A program made the position numbers and the translations under genes. Below the pieces are notes generated by a model that saw only the letters and a list, made by a program, of their open reading frames with translations, was not told where the DNA came from and made no database searches. A DNA stretch of 64,000 nucleotides from Neodiprion pinetum (Eukaryota > Arthropoda > Insecta > Hymenoptera > Diprionidae). The stretch is from contig NC_060236.1 in assembly GCF_021155775.2 (NCBI RefSeq), positions 9,221,087 to 9,285,086 of the forward strand. The letters are read 5' to 3'. Shown one piece after another: positions 26,190 through 38,052 of this stretch (position 1 is its first letter; each line of letters starts with the position of its first letter).

Positions 26190-29100
26190 CGCTTGCCATT
26201 TCTCTCCTGTTGGTCCTACGCTCTTTTCGCTGCGTTTTCTGAGTTCCTAGGGGTCCAATTGGTCGGGAGAGGGTCATACAAATCAATTCTGAGACGGAAG
26301 ATTTTCCGGTCAAAAAAAAAGGAAGGTTAACCCCTTTGTATTTTTGGCGAAAATTTTTGCGATTTTGAAAAGTGCTGGAATAAATTCTTTCTGGCACTAG
26401 GCGGACGTAATTTTGTGAGAGAAATCGATTGAGCGCAGTCCCAATAGGCTGCGATCAACGGATCAAAAGTTACAGCCAAAAAACAAGAACCCGTGTTTTC
26501 GACATTTTTCAGCTGGTGCTTTTTCGCTCGCCATTTCTCTCCTGTTGGTCCCACGCTCTTTTCGCTGCATTTTTTGAGTTCCTGGGGGTCCAATTGGTCG
26601 GGAAAGGGTCATACAAATCAATTCTGGGACGAAAGATTTTTCGGTCAGAAAAAAAGGAAGGTTAACCCCTTTGTATTTTTGGCGAAAATTTTCGCGATTT
26701 TGAAGAGTGCTGGAATAAATTCTTTCTGGCACTAGGCGGACGTAACTTTGCGAGAGAAATCGATTGGGTGCAGTCCCAATAGGCTGCGATCAACGGATCA
26801 AAAGTTACAGCCAAAAAACGAGAACCCGTGTTTTCGACATTTTTCAGCTGGTGCTTTTTCGCTCGCCATTTCTCTCCTGTTGGTCCCACGCTCTTTTCGC
26901 TGCGTTTTCTGAGTTCCTGGGGGTCCGATTGGTCGGGAGAGGGTCATACAAATCAATTCTGAGACGGAAGATTTTTCGGTCAAAAAAAAAGGAAGGTTAA
27001 CCCCTTTGTATTTTTGGCGAAAATTTTCGCGATTTTGAGAAAAGCTGGAATCAATTAATTGTAGCACTATTCGGACGTAATTTTGCGAGAGAAATCGATT
27101 GGGCACAGTCCCAATACGCTGCGATCAACGCATCAAATGTTACAGCCAGAAAACGTGAACCTGGGTTTTCAACATTTTTCAGCAGGTGCTTTTTTGCTCG
27201 CCATTACTCTCCTGTTGGTCCTACGCTCATTTCGCTGCGTTTTCTGAGTTCCTGAGGGTCCAATAAGTCAGGAAAGGGTTGTACAAATCAAATCCGAGAC
27301 CTAAAATTCTTGGTCGAGAAATGAAGAAAAAGTAAGGCCCCTTTGCATTTTTTGCGAAAATTTTCAGGATTTTGAGAAGTGTTGGAATAAATTAATTGTT
27401 GCACTATTCGGACGTCATTTCGCGAGAGAAATCGATTGGGCGCAGTCCCAATACGCTGCGATCAACGCATCAAAAGTTACAGCCGAAACACGTGAACCTG
27501 TGTTTTCGACATTTTTCAGCAGGTGCTTTTCTGGTAGCCATTTCTCTCCTGTTGGTCCTACGCTCATTCCGCTGCGTTTTCTGAGTTCCTGAGGGTCCAA
27601 TTGGTCGGGAAATGGTTTCACAAATCGAATCTGAGACCTCAAATTTTTGGTCGAGAAATGAAGAAAAAGTAAGGCCCCTTCGCATTTTTGGCGAAAATTT
27701 TCGCGATTTTGAAAAGTGCTGGAATAAATTCTTTCTGGCACCTGGCGGACGTAATTTTGCGAGAGAAATCGATTGGGCGCAGTCCCACTAGGCTGCGATC
27801 AACGGATCAAAAGTTACAGCCAAAAAACGAGAACCCGTGTTTTCGACATTTTTCAGCTGGTGCTTTTTCGCTCGCCATTTCTCTCCTGTTGGTCCCACGC
27901 TCTTTTCGCTGCGTTTTCTGAGTTCCTGGGGGTCCGATTGGTCGGGAGAGGGTCATACAAATCAATTCTGAGACGGAAGATTTTTCGGTCAAAAAAAAAG
28001 GAAGGTTAACCCCTTTGTATTTTTGGCGAAAATTTTCGCGATTTTGAGAAAAGCTGGAATCAATTAATTGTAGCACTATTCGGACGTAATTTTGCGAGAG
28101 AAATCGATTGGGCACAGTCCCAATACGCTGCGATCAACGCATCAAATGTTACAGCCAGGAAACGTGAACCTGGGTTTTCAACATTTTTCAGCAGGTGCTT
28201 TTTTGCTCGCCATTACTCTCCTGTTGGTCCTACGCTCATTCCGCTGCGTTTTCTGAGTTCCTGAGGGTCCAATTGGTCGGGAAATGGTTTCACAAATCGA
28301 ATCTAAGACCTAAAATTTTTGGTCGAAAAATGAAGAAAAAGTAAGGCTAACCCCTTTGCATTTTTTGCGAAAATTTTCGCTTTTTACAAAAGTGCTGGAA
28401 TAAATTCTTTCTGGCACTAGGCGGACGTAATTTTGCGAGAGAAATCGATTGGGCGCAGTCCCCATAGGCTGCGATCAACGGATTAAAAGTTACAGCCAAA
28501 AAACGAGAACCCGTGTTTTCGATATTTTTCAGCTGGTACTTTTTCGCTCGCCATTTCTCTCTTGTTTGTCCTGCGCTGATTTCGCTGCGTTTCCTCAGTT
28601 ACTGAGGGTCCAATTATTCGAGAAAGGGTAGTAAAAATCAAATCTGAGACGGAAGATTTTTCGGTCAAAAAAAAAGGTAGGTTAACCCCTTTGTATTTTT
28701 GGCGAAAATTTTCGCGATTTTGAGAAAAGCTGGAATCAATTAATTGTAGCACTATTCGGACGTAATTTTGCGAGAGAAATCGATTGGGCACAGTCCCAAT
28801 ACGCTGCGATCAACGCATCAAATGTTACAGCCGAAAAACGTGAACCCGGGTTTTCGACATTTTTCAACAGGTGCTTTTTTGCTCGCCATTACTCTCCTGT
28901 TGGTCCTACGCTCATTTCGCTGCGTTTTCTGAGTTCCTGAGGGTCCAATAAGTCAGGAAAGGGTTGTACAAATCAAATCCGAGACCTAAAATTCTTGGTC
29001 GAGAAATGAAGAAAAAGTAAGGCCCCTTTGCATTTTTTGCGAAAATTTTCAGGATTTTGAGAAGTGTTGGAATAAATTAATTGTTGCACTATTCGGACGT

Positions 29101-32100
29101 CATTTCGCGAGAGAAATCGATTGGGCGCAGTCCCAATACGCTGCGATCAACGCATCAAAAGTTACAGCCGAAACACGTGAACCTGTGTTTTCGACATTTT
29201 TCAGCAGGTGCTTTTCTGGTAGCCATTTCTCTCCTGTTGGTCCTACGCTCATTCCGCTGCGTTTTCTGAGTTCCTGAGGGTCCAATTGGTCGGGAAATGG
29301 TTTCACAAATCGAATCTGAGACCTAAAATTTTTGGTCGAAAAATGAAGAAAAAGTAAGGCTAACCCCTTTGCATTTTTTGCGAAAATTTTCGCTTTTTAC
29401 AAAAGTGCTGGAATAAATTCTTTCTGGCACTAGGCGGACGTAATTTTGCGAGAGAAATCGATTGGGCGCAGTCCCCATAGGCTGCGATCAACGGATCAAA
29501 AGTTACAGCCAAAATACGAGAACCCGTGTTTTCGACATTTTTCAGCTGGTGCTTTTTCGCTCGCCATTTCTCTCCTGTTGGTCCCACGCTCTTTTCACTG
29601 CGTTTTTTGAGTTCCTAAGGGTCCAATTGGTCGAAAAAGGGTCATACAAATCAATTCTGGGACGAAAGATTTTTCGGTCAGAAAAAAAGGAAGGTTAACC
29701 CCTTTGCATTTTTGGCGAAAATTTTCGCGATTTTGAAGAGTGCTGGAATAAATTCTTTCTGGCGCTAGGCGGACGTAATTTTGCGAGAGAAATCGATTGG
29801 GCGCAGTCCCAATAGGCTGCGATCAACGGATCAAAAGTTACAGCCAAAAAACGAGAACCCGTGTTTTCGACATTTTTCAGCTGGTGCTTTTTCGCTCGCC
29901 ATTTCTCTCCTGTTGGTCCCACGCTCTTTTCGCTGCGTTTTCTGAGTTCCTGGGGGTCCAATTGGTCGGGAAAGGGTCATACAAATCAATTCTGAGACGG
30001 AAGATTTTTCGGTCAGAAAAAAAGGAAGGTTAACCCCTTTGCATTTTTGGCGAAAATTTTCGCGATTCTGAAGAGTGCTGGAATAAATTCTTTCTGGCAC
30101 TAGGCGGACGTAACTTTGCGAGAGAAATCGATTGGGTGCAGTCCCAATAGGCTGCGATCAACGGATCAAAAGTTACAGCCAAAAAACGAGAACCCGTGTT
30201 TTCGACATTTTTCAGCTGGTGCTTTTTCGCTCGCCATTTCTCTCCTGTTGGTCCCACGCTCTTTTCGCTGCGTTTTCTGAGTTCCTGGGGGTCCGATTGG
30301 TCGGGAGAGGGTCATACAAATCAATTCTGAGACGGAAGATTTTTCGGTCAAAAAAAAAGGAAGGTTAACCCCTTTGTATTTTTGGCGAAAATTTTCGCGA
30401 TTTTGAGAAAAGCTGGAATCAATTAATTGTAGCACTATTCGGACGTAATTTTGCGAGAGAAATCGATTGGGCACAGTCCCAATACGCTGCGATCAACGCA
30501 TCAAATGTTACAGCCAGGAAACGTGAACCTGGGTTTTCAACATTTTTCAGCAGGTGCTTTTTTGCTCGCCATTACTCTCCTGTTGGTCCTACGCTCATTT
30601 CGCTGCGTTTTCTGAGTTCCTGAGGGTCCAATAAGTCAGGAAAGGGTTGTACAAATCAAATCCGAGACCTAAAATTCGTGGTCGAGAAATGAAGAAAAAG
30701 TAAGGCCCCTTTGCATTTTTTGCGAAAATTTTCAGGATTTTGAAAAGTGTTGGAATAAATTAATTGTTGCACTATTCGGACGTAATTTCGCGAGAGAAAT
30801 CGATTGGGCGCAGTCCCAATACGCTGCGATCAACGCATCAAAAGTTACAGCCGAAACACGTGAACCTGTGTTTTCGACATTTTCCAGCAGGTGCTTTTCT
30901 GGTCGCCATTTCTCTCCTGTTGGTCCTACGCTCATTCCGCTGCGTTTTCTGAGTTCCTGAGGGTCCAATTGGTCAGGAAATGGTTTCACAAATCGAATCT
31001 GAGACCTCAAATTTTTGGTCGAGAAATGAAGAAAAAGTAAGGCCCCTTCGCATTTTTGGCGAAAATTTTCGCGATTTTGAAAAGTGCTGGAATAAATTCT
31101 TTCTGGCACCAGGCGGACGTAATTTTGCGAGAGAAATCGATTGGGCGCAGTCCCACTAGGCTGCGATCAACGGATCAAAAGTTACAGCCAAAAAACGAGA
31201 ACCCGTGTTTTCGACATTTTTCAGCAGGTGCTTTTTTGCTCGCCATTACTCTCCTGTTGGTCCTACGCTCATTTCGCTGCGTTTTTTGAGTTCCTGGGGG
31301 TCCAATTGGTCGGGAAAGGGTCATACAAATCAATTCTGAGACGGAAGATTTTTCGGTCAAAAAAAAAGGAGGGTTAACCCCTTTGTATTTGTGGCGAAAA
31401 TTTTCGCGATTTTGAGAAAAGCTTGAATCAATCAATTGTAGCACTATTCGGACGTAATTTTGCGAGAGAAATCGATTGGGCACAGTCCCAATACGCTGCG
31501 ATCAACGGATCAAAAGTTACAGCCAAAAAACGAGAACCCGTGTTTTCGATATTTTTCAGCTGGTACTTTTTCGCTCGCCATTTCTCTCTTGTTTGTCCTG
31601 CGCTGATTTCGCTGCGTTTCCTCAGTTACTGAGAGTCCAATTATTCGAGAAAGGGTAGTAAAAATCAAATCTGAGACGGAAGATTTTTCGGTCAAAAAAA
31701 AAGGAAGGTTAACCCCTTTGTATTTTTGGCGAAAATTTTCGCGATTTTGAGAAAAGCTGGAATCAATTAATTGTAGCACTATTCGGACGTAATTTTGCGA
31801 GAGAAATCGATTGGGCACAGTCCCAATACGCTGCGATCAACGCATCAAATGTTACAGCCGAAAAACGTGAACCTGGGTTTTCGACATTTTTCAACAGGTG
31901 CTTTTTTGCTCGCCATTACTCTCCTGTTGGTCCTACGCTCATTTCGCTGCGTTTTCTGAGTTCCTGAGGGTCCAATAAGTCAGGAAAGGGTTGTACAAAT
32001 CAAATCTGAGACCTAAAATTCTTGGTCGAGAAATGAAGAAAAAGTAAGGCCCCTTTGCGTTTTTTGCGAAAATTTTCAGGATTCTGAAAAGTGTTGGAAT

Positions 32101-34565
32101 AAATTAATTGTTGCACTATTCGGACGTAATTTCGCGAGAGAAATCGATCGGGCGCAGTCCCAATACGCTGCGATCAACGCATCAAAAGTTACAGCCGAAA
32201 CACGTGAACCTGTGTTTTCGACATTTTTCAGCAGGTGCTTTTCTGGTCGCCATTTCTCTCCTGTTGGTCCTACGCTCATTCCGCTGCGTTTTCTGAGTTT
32301 CTGAGGGTCCAATTGGTCAGGAAATGGTTTCACAAATCGAATCTAAGACCTAAAATTTTTGGTCGAAAAATGAAGAAAAAGTAAGGCTAACCCCTTTGCA
32401 TTTTTTGCGAAAATTTTCGCTTTTTACAAAAGTACTGGAATAAATTCTTTCTGGCACTAGGCGGACGTAATTTTGCGAGAGAAATCGATTGGGCGCAGTC
32501 CCAATAGGCTGCGATCAACGGACCAAAAGTTACAGCCAAAAAACGAGAACCCGTGTTTTCGACATTTTTCAGCTGGTGCTTTTTCGCTCGCCATTTCTCT
32601 CCTGTTGGTCCCACGCTCTTTTCGCTGCGTTTTCTGAGTTCCTGGGGGTCCAATTGGTCGGGAAAGGGTTGTACAAATCAAATCCGAGACCTAAAATTCT
32701 TGGTCGAGAAATGAAGAAAAAGTAAGGCCCCTTTGCATTTTTTGCGAAAATTTTCAGGATTTTGAAAAGTGTTGGAATAAATTAATTGTTGCACTATTCG
32801 GACGTAATTTTGCGAGAGAAATCGATTGGGCACAGTCCCAATACGCTGCGATCAACGCATCAAAAGTTACAGCCAAAAAACGAGAACCCGTGTTTTCGAT
32901 ATTTTTCAGCTGGTACTTTTTCGCTCGCCATTTCTCTCTTGTTTGTCCTGCGCTGATTTCGCTGCGTTTTCTGAGTTCCTGAGGGTCCAATTGGTCAGGA
33001 AATGGTTTCACAAATCGAATCTGAGACCTCAAATTTTTGGTCGAGAAATGAAGAAAAAGTAAGGCCCCTTCGCATTTTTGGCGAAAATTTTCGCGATTTT
33101 GAAAAGTGCTGGAATAAATTCTTTCTGGCACTAGGCGGACGTAATTTTGCGAGAGAAATCGATTGGGTGCAATCCCAATAGGCTGCGATCAACGGATCAA
33201 AAGTTACAGCCAAAAAACGAGAACCCGTGTTTTCGACATTTTTCAGCTGGTGCTTTTTCGCTCGCCATTTCTCTCCTGTTGGTCCCACGCTCTTTTCGCT
33301 GCGTTTTCTGAGTTCCTAGGGGTCCAATTGGTCGGGAAAGGTTCATACAAATCAATTCTGAGACGGAAGATTTTTCGGTCAAAAAAAAAGGAAGGTTAAC
33401 CCCTTTGTATTTTTGGCGAAAATTTTCGCGATTTTGAAAAGTGCTGGAATAAATTCTTTCTGGCACTAGGCGGACGTAATTTTGCGAGAGAAATCGATTG
33501 AGCGCAGTCCCGATAGGCTGCGATCAACGGATCAAAAGTTACAGCCAAAAAACGAGAACCCGTGTTTTCGACATTTTCCAGCTGGTGCTTTTTCGCTCGC
33601 CATTTCTCTCCTGTTGGTCCCACGCTCTTTTCGCTGCCTTTTTTGAGTTCCTGGGGGTCCAATTGGTCGGGAAAGGGTCATACAAATCAATTCTGGGACG
33701 AAAGATTTCTCGGTCAGAAAAAAAGGAAGGTTAACCCCTTTGCATTTTTTGCGAAAATTTTCGCGATTTTGAGAAGTGTTGGAATAAATTAATTGTGGCA
33801 CTATTCGAACGTAATTTTGCGAGAGAAATCGATTGGGCACATTTCCAATTCGCTGCGATCAAAGAATGGAATGTTACAGCCAAAAAACGTGAACCAGTGT
33901 TTTCGACATTTTTCAGCAGGTGCTTTTTTGCTTGCTATTCCTCTTCCGTTGGTCCTACGCTGATTTCGCTGCGTTTTCTGAGTTCCTGAGGGTCCAATTA
34001 GTCAGGAAAGGGTTGTACAAATCAAATCTGAGACCTAAAATTTTTGGTCGAAAAATGAAGAAAAAGTAAGGCTAACCCCTTTGCATTTTTTGGTAAAATT
34101 TTCGCGATTTCGAAAAGTGTTGGAATAAATTAATTGTTGCACTATGCGGACGTAATTTTGCGAGAGAAATCGATTGGGCGCAGTCCCAATACGCTGCGAT
34201 CAACGCATCAAAAGTTACAGTCGAAAAACGTGAACCTGTGTTTTCGACATTTTTCAGCAGGTGCTTTTTCGCTCGTCATTTCTCTCCTGTTGGGCCCACG
34301 CTGTTTTCGCTGCATTTTCCGAGACCCTCAGGGTCCACTCAATCTGTTAAGGGTAATTCAAATCGAATCTGAGACTAATAATTACGGCTCCAAAAATGGA
34401 GGAAAAGTAAGGCTAACCCCTCTGCATTTTTGGCGAAAATTTTCGCGATTCTGCTAAGTGCTGAAAAAAATTCTTTCACGCACTATTCCGACGTAACTTC
34501 GCGAGAGACATCGGTCGGGCGCAGCCCTAATACGCTACGATCAACGCATGAAAACTTACAGCCTT
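26190..34565. repeat. Satellite DNA array: 25 monomers of 335-341 bp
   Basis: A conserved GAAATCGATT box marks each monomer (GACATCGGTC in the last, degenerate one). Its starts are 26421, 26756, 27091, 27428, 27765, 28100, 28441, 28776, 29113, 29454, 29789, 30124, 30459, 30796, 31133, 31468, 31803, 32140, 32481, 32818, 33155, 33490, 33825, 34166 and 34507. Spacings are 335, 337 or 341 bp. Other shared blocks are GACATTTTTCAG, TCTCTCCTGTTGGTCC and GGCGAAAATTTTCGCGATTTT. Monomers fall into types that recur in order, with long near-identical blocks 3, 5 or 7 monomers apart, a sign of unequal exchange. The array abuts the right arm directly at a TCGAAGG-type motif. Open frames of 60-125 codons on both strands are repeat shadows. 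Confidence 0.95.
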
Positions 34566-36075
34566 CGACCACCTACAACGATCACCGCTACCCACTTCGG
34601 GTTATACCTGGAATAGTATCAAATTTTCTCAGTATAAGAACACATCAAAAATATTGTGTAACGATTAATATAATTCAATAATAATGATCAATAGAATAAA
34701 TATCGCCAGCGCATTAATAGCCACTGAATTTGGGCATGCGTAAAAAACGGATTCATGTAATTAATTGTAAACGTGACGAGATTCAAAAATTTTCGATGAA
34801 AGATATTTACAATTGCCATTAAACATCATAAAAATGTTATACTCACCGTGTACAAACAGTAACATAGCTCCTTGTTAATGGTCAACGTGAAAATAGTTGA
34901 TGGTGATCATTTATTTTCTACAATCAACGTATACAAATGGATAAAAACTGAAAGCCATCAATAATTATATAGCTAAATATTTAAGCAACACCGAAAAAAG
35001 GTCAATAATTAAATCAGATAATGGAGAAAAAGTAGCTTTCATGTCCGTTCAAAGTGAAAACTGGGTTCTTCAGATGCTCCCGTATGAAAGATGGGGGTAA
35101 GCACAAATATTTTTTTTTTAATCAAGTCAGTGAAATACGATAATTCTTAAGCGAAAAGTTGATTGTTGATTATTTTTATTTAATTGGAGATAACTAACGA
35201 AGCTTTTCAAAATTTCGAGTGTTCTTTATCTCTCCAAATGGACAGTACAAGAAAAATTCACTTATGATCAATTGTCCCAAAATGGCGATGTTATTAACCG
35301 GCCATTGAAGCGCCTCGCCGCTGTAATCTCGAATTGGCAGGAAAGATGGAGTGCGTAATTTTTGTCTGAAATGTTAAAACTCAAATTACTTGAATTGACA
35401 TATATTTTTGTCATCGATGAACTAAAGAACTGAGAAAAAAACGTTAAATCACATTTATTTTCGTTCAGAATTTTCTTGGTAAAAATCGTAACTTTTTACG
35501 TTTGAGCTCGACAATTAATATGATATCACGGTTTTTTGGGTTATTTTGGTACATCGATAATAGAATGGTGCGCGAATTAAAAATAACTAGTTTGCAAACA
35601 CTCGCTTGCTAAAGATCGCTCGGGGTCGGATACCTAGTGTAACTCGTTTTTGTGCTCGTGCGCTCGCTAACTCGTCGCCAGTGTTTCACCAGATGACATA
35701 GTTGTAGGGGAGACTGAGGCACGATGAACCCCCCAAAAATTTCTTTTACGTTCTTAAAATTCTTAAACGTTGAAACATGCATGTAAGTATAACGTATTGC
35801 GATTTTATGACGTTAAATTTCGTCAAAAAATACCACAGAACAATCAGTTAAGTGCTGACAGATTTCAAACACTACGCACAGCAATTTTAGCTCGAATGAA
35901 CGACGTTATTGTCATGTATTCCTATGCATACAATGCCAACCACTCACCAATTGCAATTTGTTGATCCTGGCAGTTCGGTTTTTTCCCATTCAAAATGTCA
36001 TCTGAAGCATGGATATTGGTTTGATAGTACAAAAGATGAGGTTTTCAATAATCAAACTTCTAAAGTTGAAAGTTA

Positions 36076-36735
36076 GTGGTGAAGGTCAACAGTCACCAGG
36101 TCAAGGACCTGTACAGCCAGAACTACGGAGCGCTTGTTCTGGAAGTCAAGTTTCACCAGGTAGCGGACCTTGAGCGGAGAAACTACGGAGCGCTTGTCCT
36201 GGCAGTCGAGTTTCATCAGATAGCGGACCTGGAGCGCAGAAACCACGGAGCGCTTGACCTGGACGTCGAGTTTTACCAGGTAGTGGACCTGGAGCGCAGG
36301 AATCATAAAACGCTTGTCCTGGAAGTCGAGTTCCCGCAGGTAGCGGACCTTGAGCGCAGATACTACGGAGCACTTGTCCCTGAAGTCGAGTCTCACCAGG
36401 TAGTGGACCTTGAACGCAGAAACTACCGTGCGCTTGGCGCTGAAATCGAGTTGCACCAGGTAGTGGACCTTGAGTGCAGAAAGTACGGAGCGCTTGTCCC
36501 TGAAGACTAGTTGCGCCAAGTAGTGGACCTGACGCGCAGAATCTCCGGAGCGATTGTCCCGGATGTTGAGTTTCACCAATTAGCGGATTTGATGTGCAGG
36601 AACCACGAAGCGCTTGTCCTGGACGTCGAGTTTCACCGGGTAGTGGATCTGGAGTGCAGGAATCACGGAGCGCTGGTCCAGGAAGTCGAGTTTCACCAGG
36701 AAGCGGACCCGGAGCGCAGGATCGAGTAGGTAGAG
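36076..36735. repeat. 60-bp tandem sub-repeats, right arm (about 11 units)
   Basis: Eleven units of 60 bp with no indel over ten consecutive copies. Landmarks are TACGGAGCGCTTGTCCTGGA and GAGTTTCACCAGGTAGCGGA. This is the reverse complement of the sub-repeats at 22,853-23,240. Unbroken frames of up to 208 codons cross it on both strands. Constant length with abundant substitutions suggests turnover by exchange between units. Confidence 0.9.
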
Positions 36736-36954
36736 AACCCGATACTCGAAATCTGCGGAGCGCGAGTTTCATACGTCCTTTATACTGCGCGGTTGTTTCC
36801 AGACTGAGGAATATGGCTAGCTGATTTTCGTCGTCGACGATTACTATAGATCGATAACGTCAAGAGAAAAAAAATTTTGTGTGACGTCATCTTCGGAACA
36901 TCTGAACATGCGAACATCCAAACTTTGGTTTCGAACTTTAATACTATGTGTGAA

Positions 36955-37045
36955 GTATGAAGTATGATGTATGATGTATGATGTATGGTGTATGATGATG
37001 TATGATGAATGACGTATGATGATATGATATGATGTATAATGTAAC
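36955..37045. repeat. ATGATGT microsatellite, right arm end
   Basis: Imperfect (GATGTAT)n tract, reverse complement of the one at 22,625-22,692. Homology with the transporter gene begins about 15-25 bp to its right, so this marks the right edge of the insertion. Confidence 0.8.
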
Positions 37046-37059
37046 ATGAATCGTAACGA

Positions 37060-37393
37060 TAAGCGTAATGTTATCTGAAATTAACCAAGCAGCCTCTGCC
37101 TTGCGATTCCAGGTAATTTTTTGAGCGGTAGCAAGCGACAGCAATCATCGCTGCAACCTGCAGAACTGCTTTTACAGTTTTACAGGTTGCAAAATCATTC
37201 AATCGACAGTTTCAACCAGAGCTGGGCTGATGGTAGAAAGTACCGACAAGAATGCAATAAATATATAAAAACAATTCATTCCCTTGTGATTTGTTTCACC
37301 ATTGTTATTACAACATTCAGCATATATATATATATATAAATATGCTGGGTGAATAATACTGTAAGATGCAGTAGCGTCAATACTGAACTTGAT
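37060..37393 (-). pseudogene. SLC35G1-like pseudogene, 5' part
   Basis: Aligns on the - strand with exon 1 of the intact transporter (46950-47261) and its flanks. Two key sites are lost. The start codon is ATC (37393-37391) where the intact copy has ATG, and the exon 1 donor reads CAG|AT (exon end 37075) where the intact copy has CAG|GT. There are also indels and an expanded (TA)n tract at about 37,322-37,338. Upstream similarity continues to about 37,570, covering the probable promoter region. The 3' part is at 20,262-20,557. Confidence 0.88.
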
Positions 37394-37574
37394 GCTTCGG
37401 TAAAATCGTAAACGATTGTTACGTTCTGTAAACGACTTCCAATGGAATATTAACTGTCACACATCTGGTACCTTTGATACAACTGCAAATACAAAGCTTT
37501 GCATGTTGAGAGGATTATTAAGGATTGGGATTAATGAAGAAACAAGTTGCGGGTGGGGTGCACTGAATTTATCA

Positions 37575-38052
37575 TCTGAATAATTTAGATACAGTCGTAA
37601 AGTAGTTCATCTAAAGTCATCAAGAGTGGTAGAAACTCAATAATGTTTTCATCAGTGAGAAAAAAAATATTTTTCGAAATAGACCTTCGATTAACCTTTG
37701 ATTTTATGCTTGGATCTACATTTATTATAATTTTTTGCATGGCAATAATATGTACAGCGTAACTTAGGAACATTGGCCCATAGGCTACCAATGTGTTTCT
37801 CGATAATACTTGAGACTTAAACGTATTTACTTTTGAAATTTATCGATCGCGAATTACAGTCGATTGAAATTGGCCAATCCACCAGCTATTAGATGCTATC
37901 GAATAGGTCAATTACAAACGGATGTAATTTTTTGCTACACATTAACGAGAAATCCTGTAAAATATAAAATTCGCAATAAAATGCTTTGAACAAATTTGAG
38001 CTGTTAGTTAGTTAGTTGCAAATACTACAGATTAATTAAACGTTTCTTTAAA
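37575..38052. other. Intergenic sequence between transporter pseudogene and hydrolase copy 1
   Basis: AT-rich. Similarity to copy 2 fades at about 37,575. Nothing recognised. The equivalent interval in copy 2 is about 3.4 kb longer. Confidence 0.4.

Larger units (their letters stand above)
34566..37050. repeat. Right inverted arm
   Basis: Reverse complement of most of the left arm: one 360-bp unit (34,566-34,870), unique sequence, module M (about 35,150-35,395), a block with TTTTACGTTTGAGCTCGACA (about 35,495-35,515), the GGTCGGATACCTAGTGTAAC block (about 35,625), sub-repeats (36,076-36,735), a TGACGTCA block and the ATCATA-type microsatellite. It is shorter than the left arm because it has one 360-bp unit instead of three, no G/C-skewed block and no outer M copy. 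Confidence 0.75.
22350..37060. mobile_element. Foldback-like composite element: inverted arms around a satellite array
   Basis: The left arm (22.35-25.6 kb) and right arm (34.57-37.05 kb) are mosaic long inverted repeats. From outside in they share an ATCATA-rich microsatellite, a TGACGTCA-containing block, 60-bp tandem sub-repeats, about 1.2 kb of unique sequence, a module with the AAGCTTCGTTAGTTATCTCC end, and a 360-bp unit ending in GGTATAACCCGA. Between the arms are a G/C-skewed minisatellite and 8.4 kb of 335-bp satellite. Long inverted repeats built of short tandem repeats are the hallmark of Foldback transposons (Drosophila FB, sea urchin TU). No transposase is present. Copy 2 of the duplicated locus lacks this sequence, so it is an insertion, with local deletion of the SLC35G1-like gene middle. 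No target-site duplication is visible. Confidence 0.65.

Noticed and set aside
26158..34457. Dozens of 60-125 codon open frames on both strands in the satellite array
   Set aside because: They repeat with the 335-bp period, overlap on opposite strands, and show no domain or start context. They follow from a stop-poor monomer, not from genes.
26190..34565. CRISPR-like regular repeat array
   Set aside because: Repeats are contiguous 335-bp monomers with no unique spacers, in a eukaryotic intron-bearing context.
36146..36772. 208-codon frame on the - strand (and overlapping frames on both strands) in the 60-bp repeats
   Set aside because: A repeat whose length is a multiple of three keeps any stop-free frame open. 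No conserved domain; the same happens at 22.85 and 49.74 kb. Kept only as a finding about the repeat.
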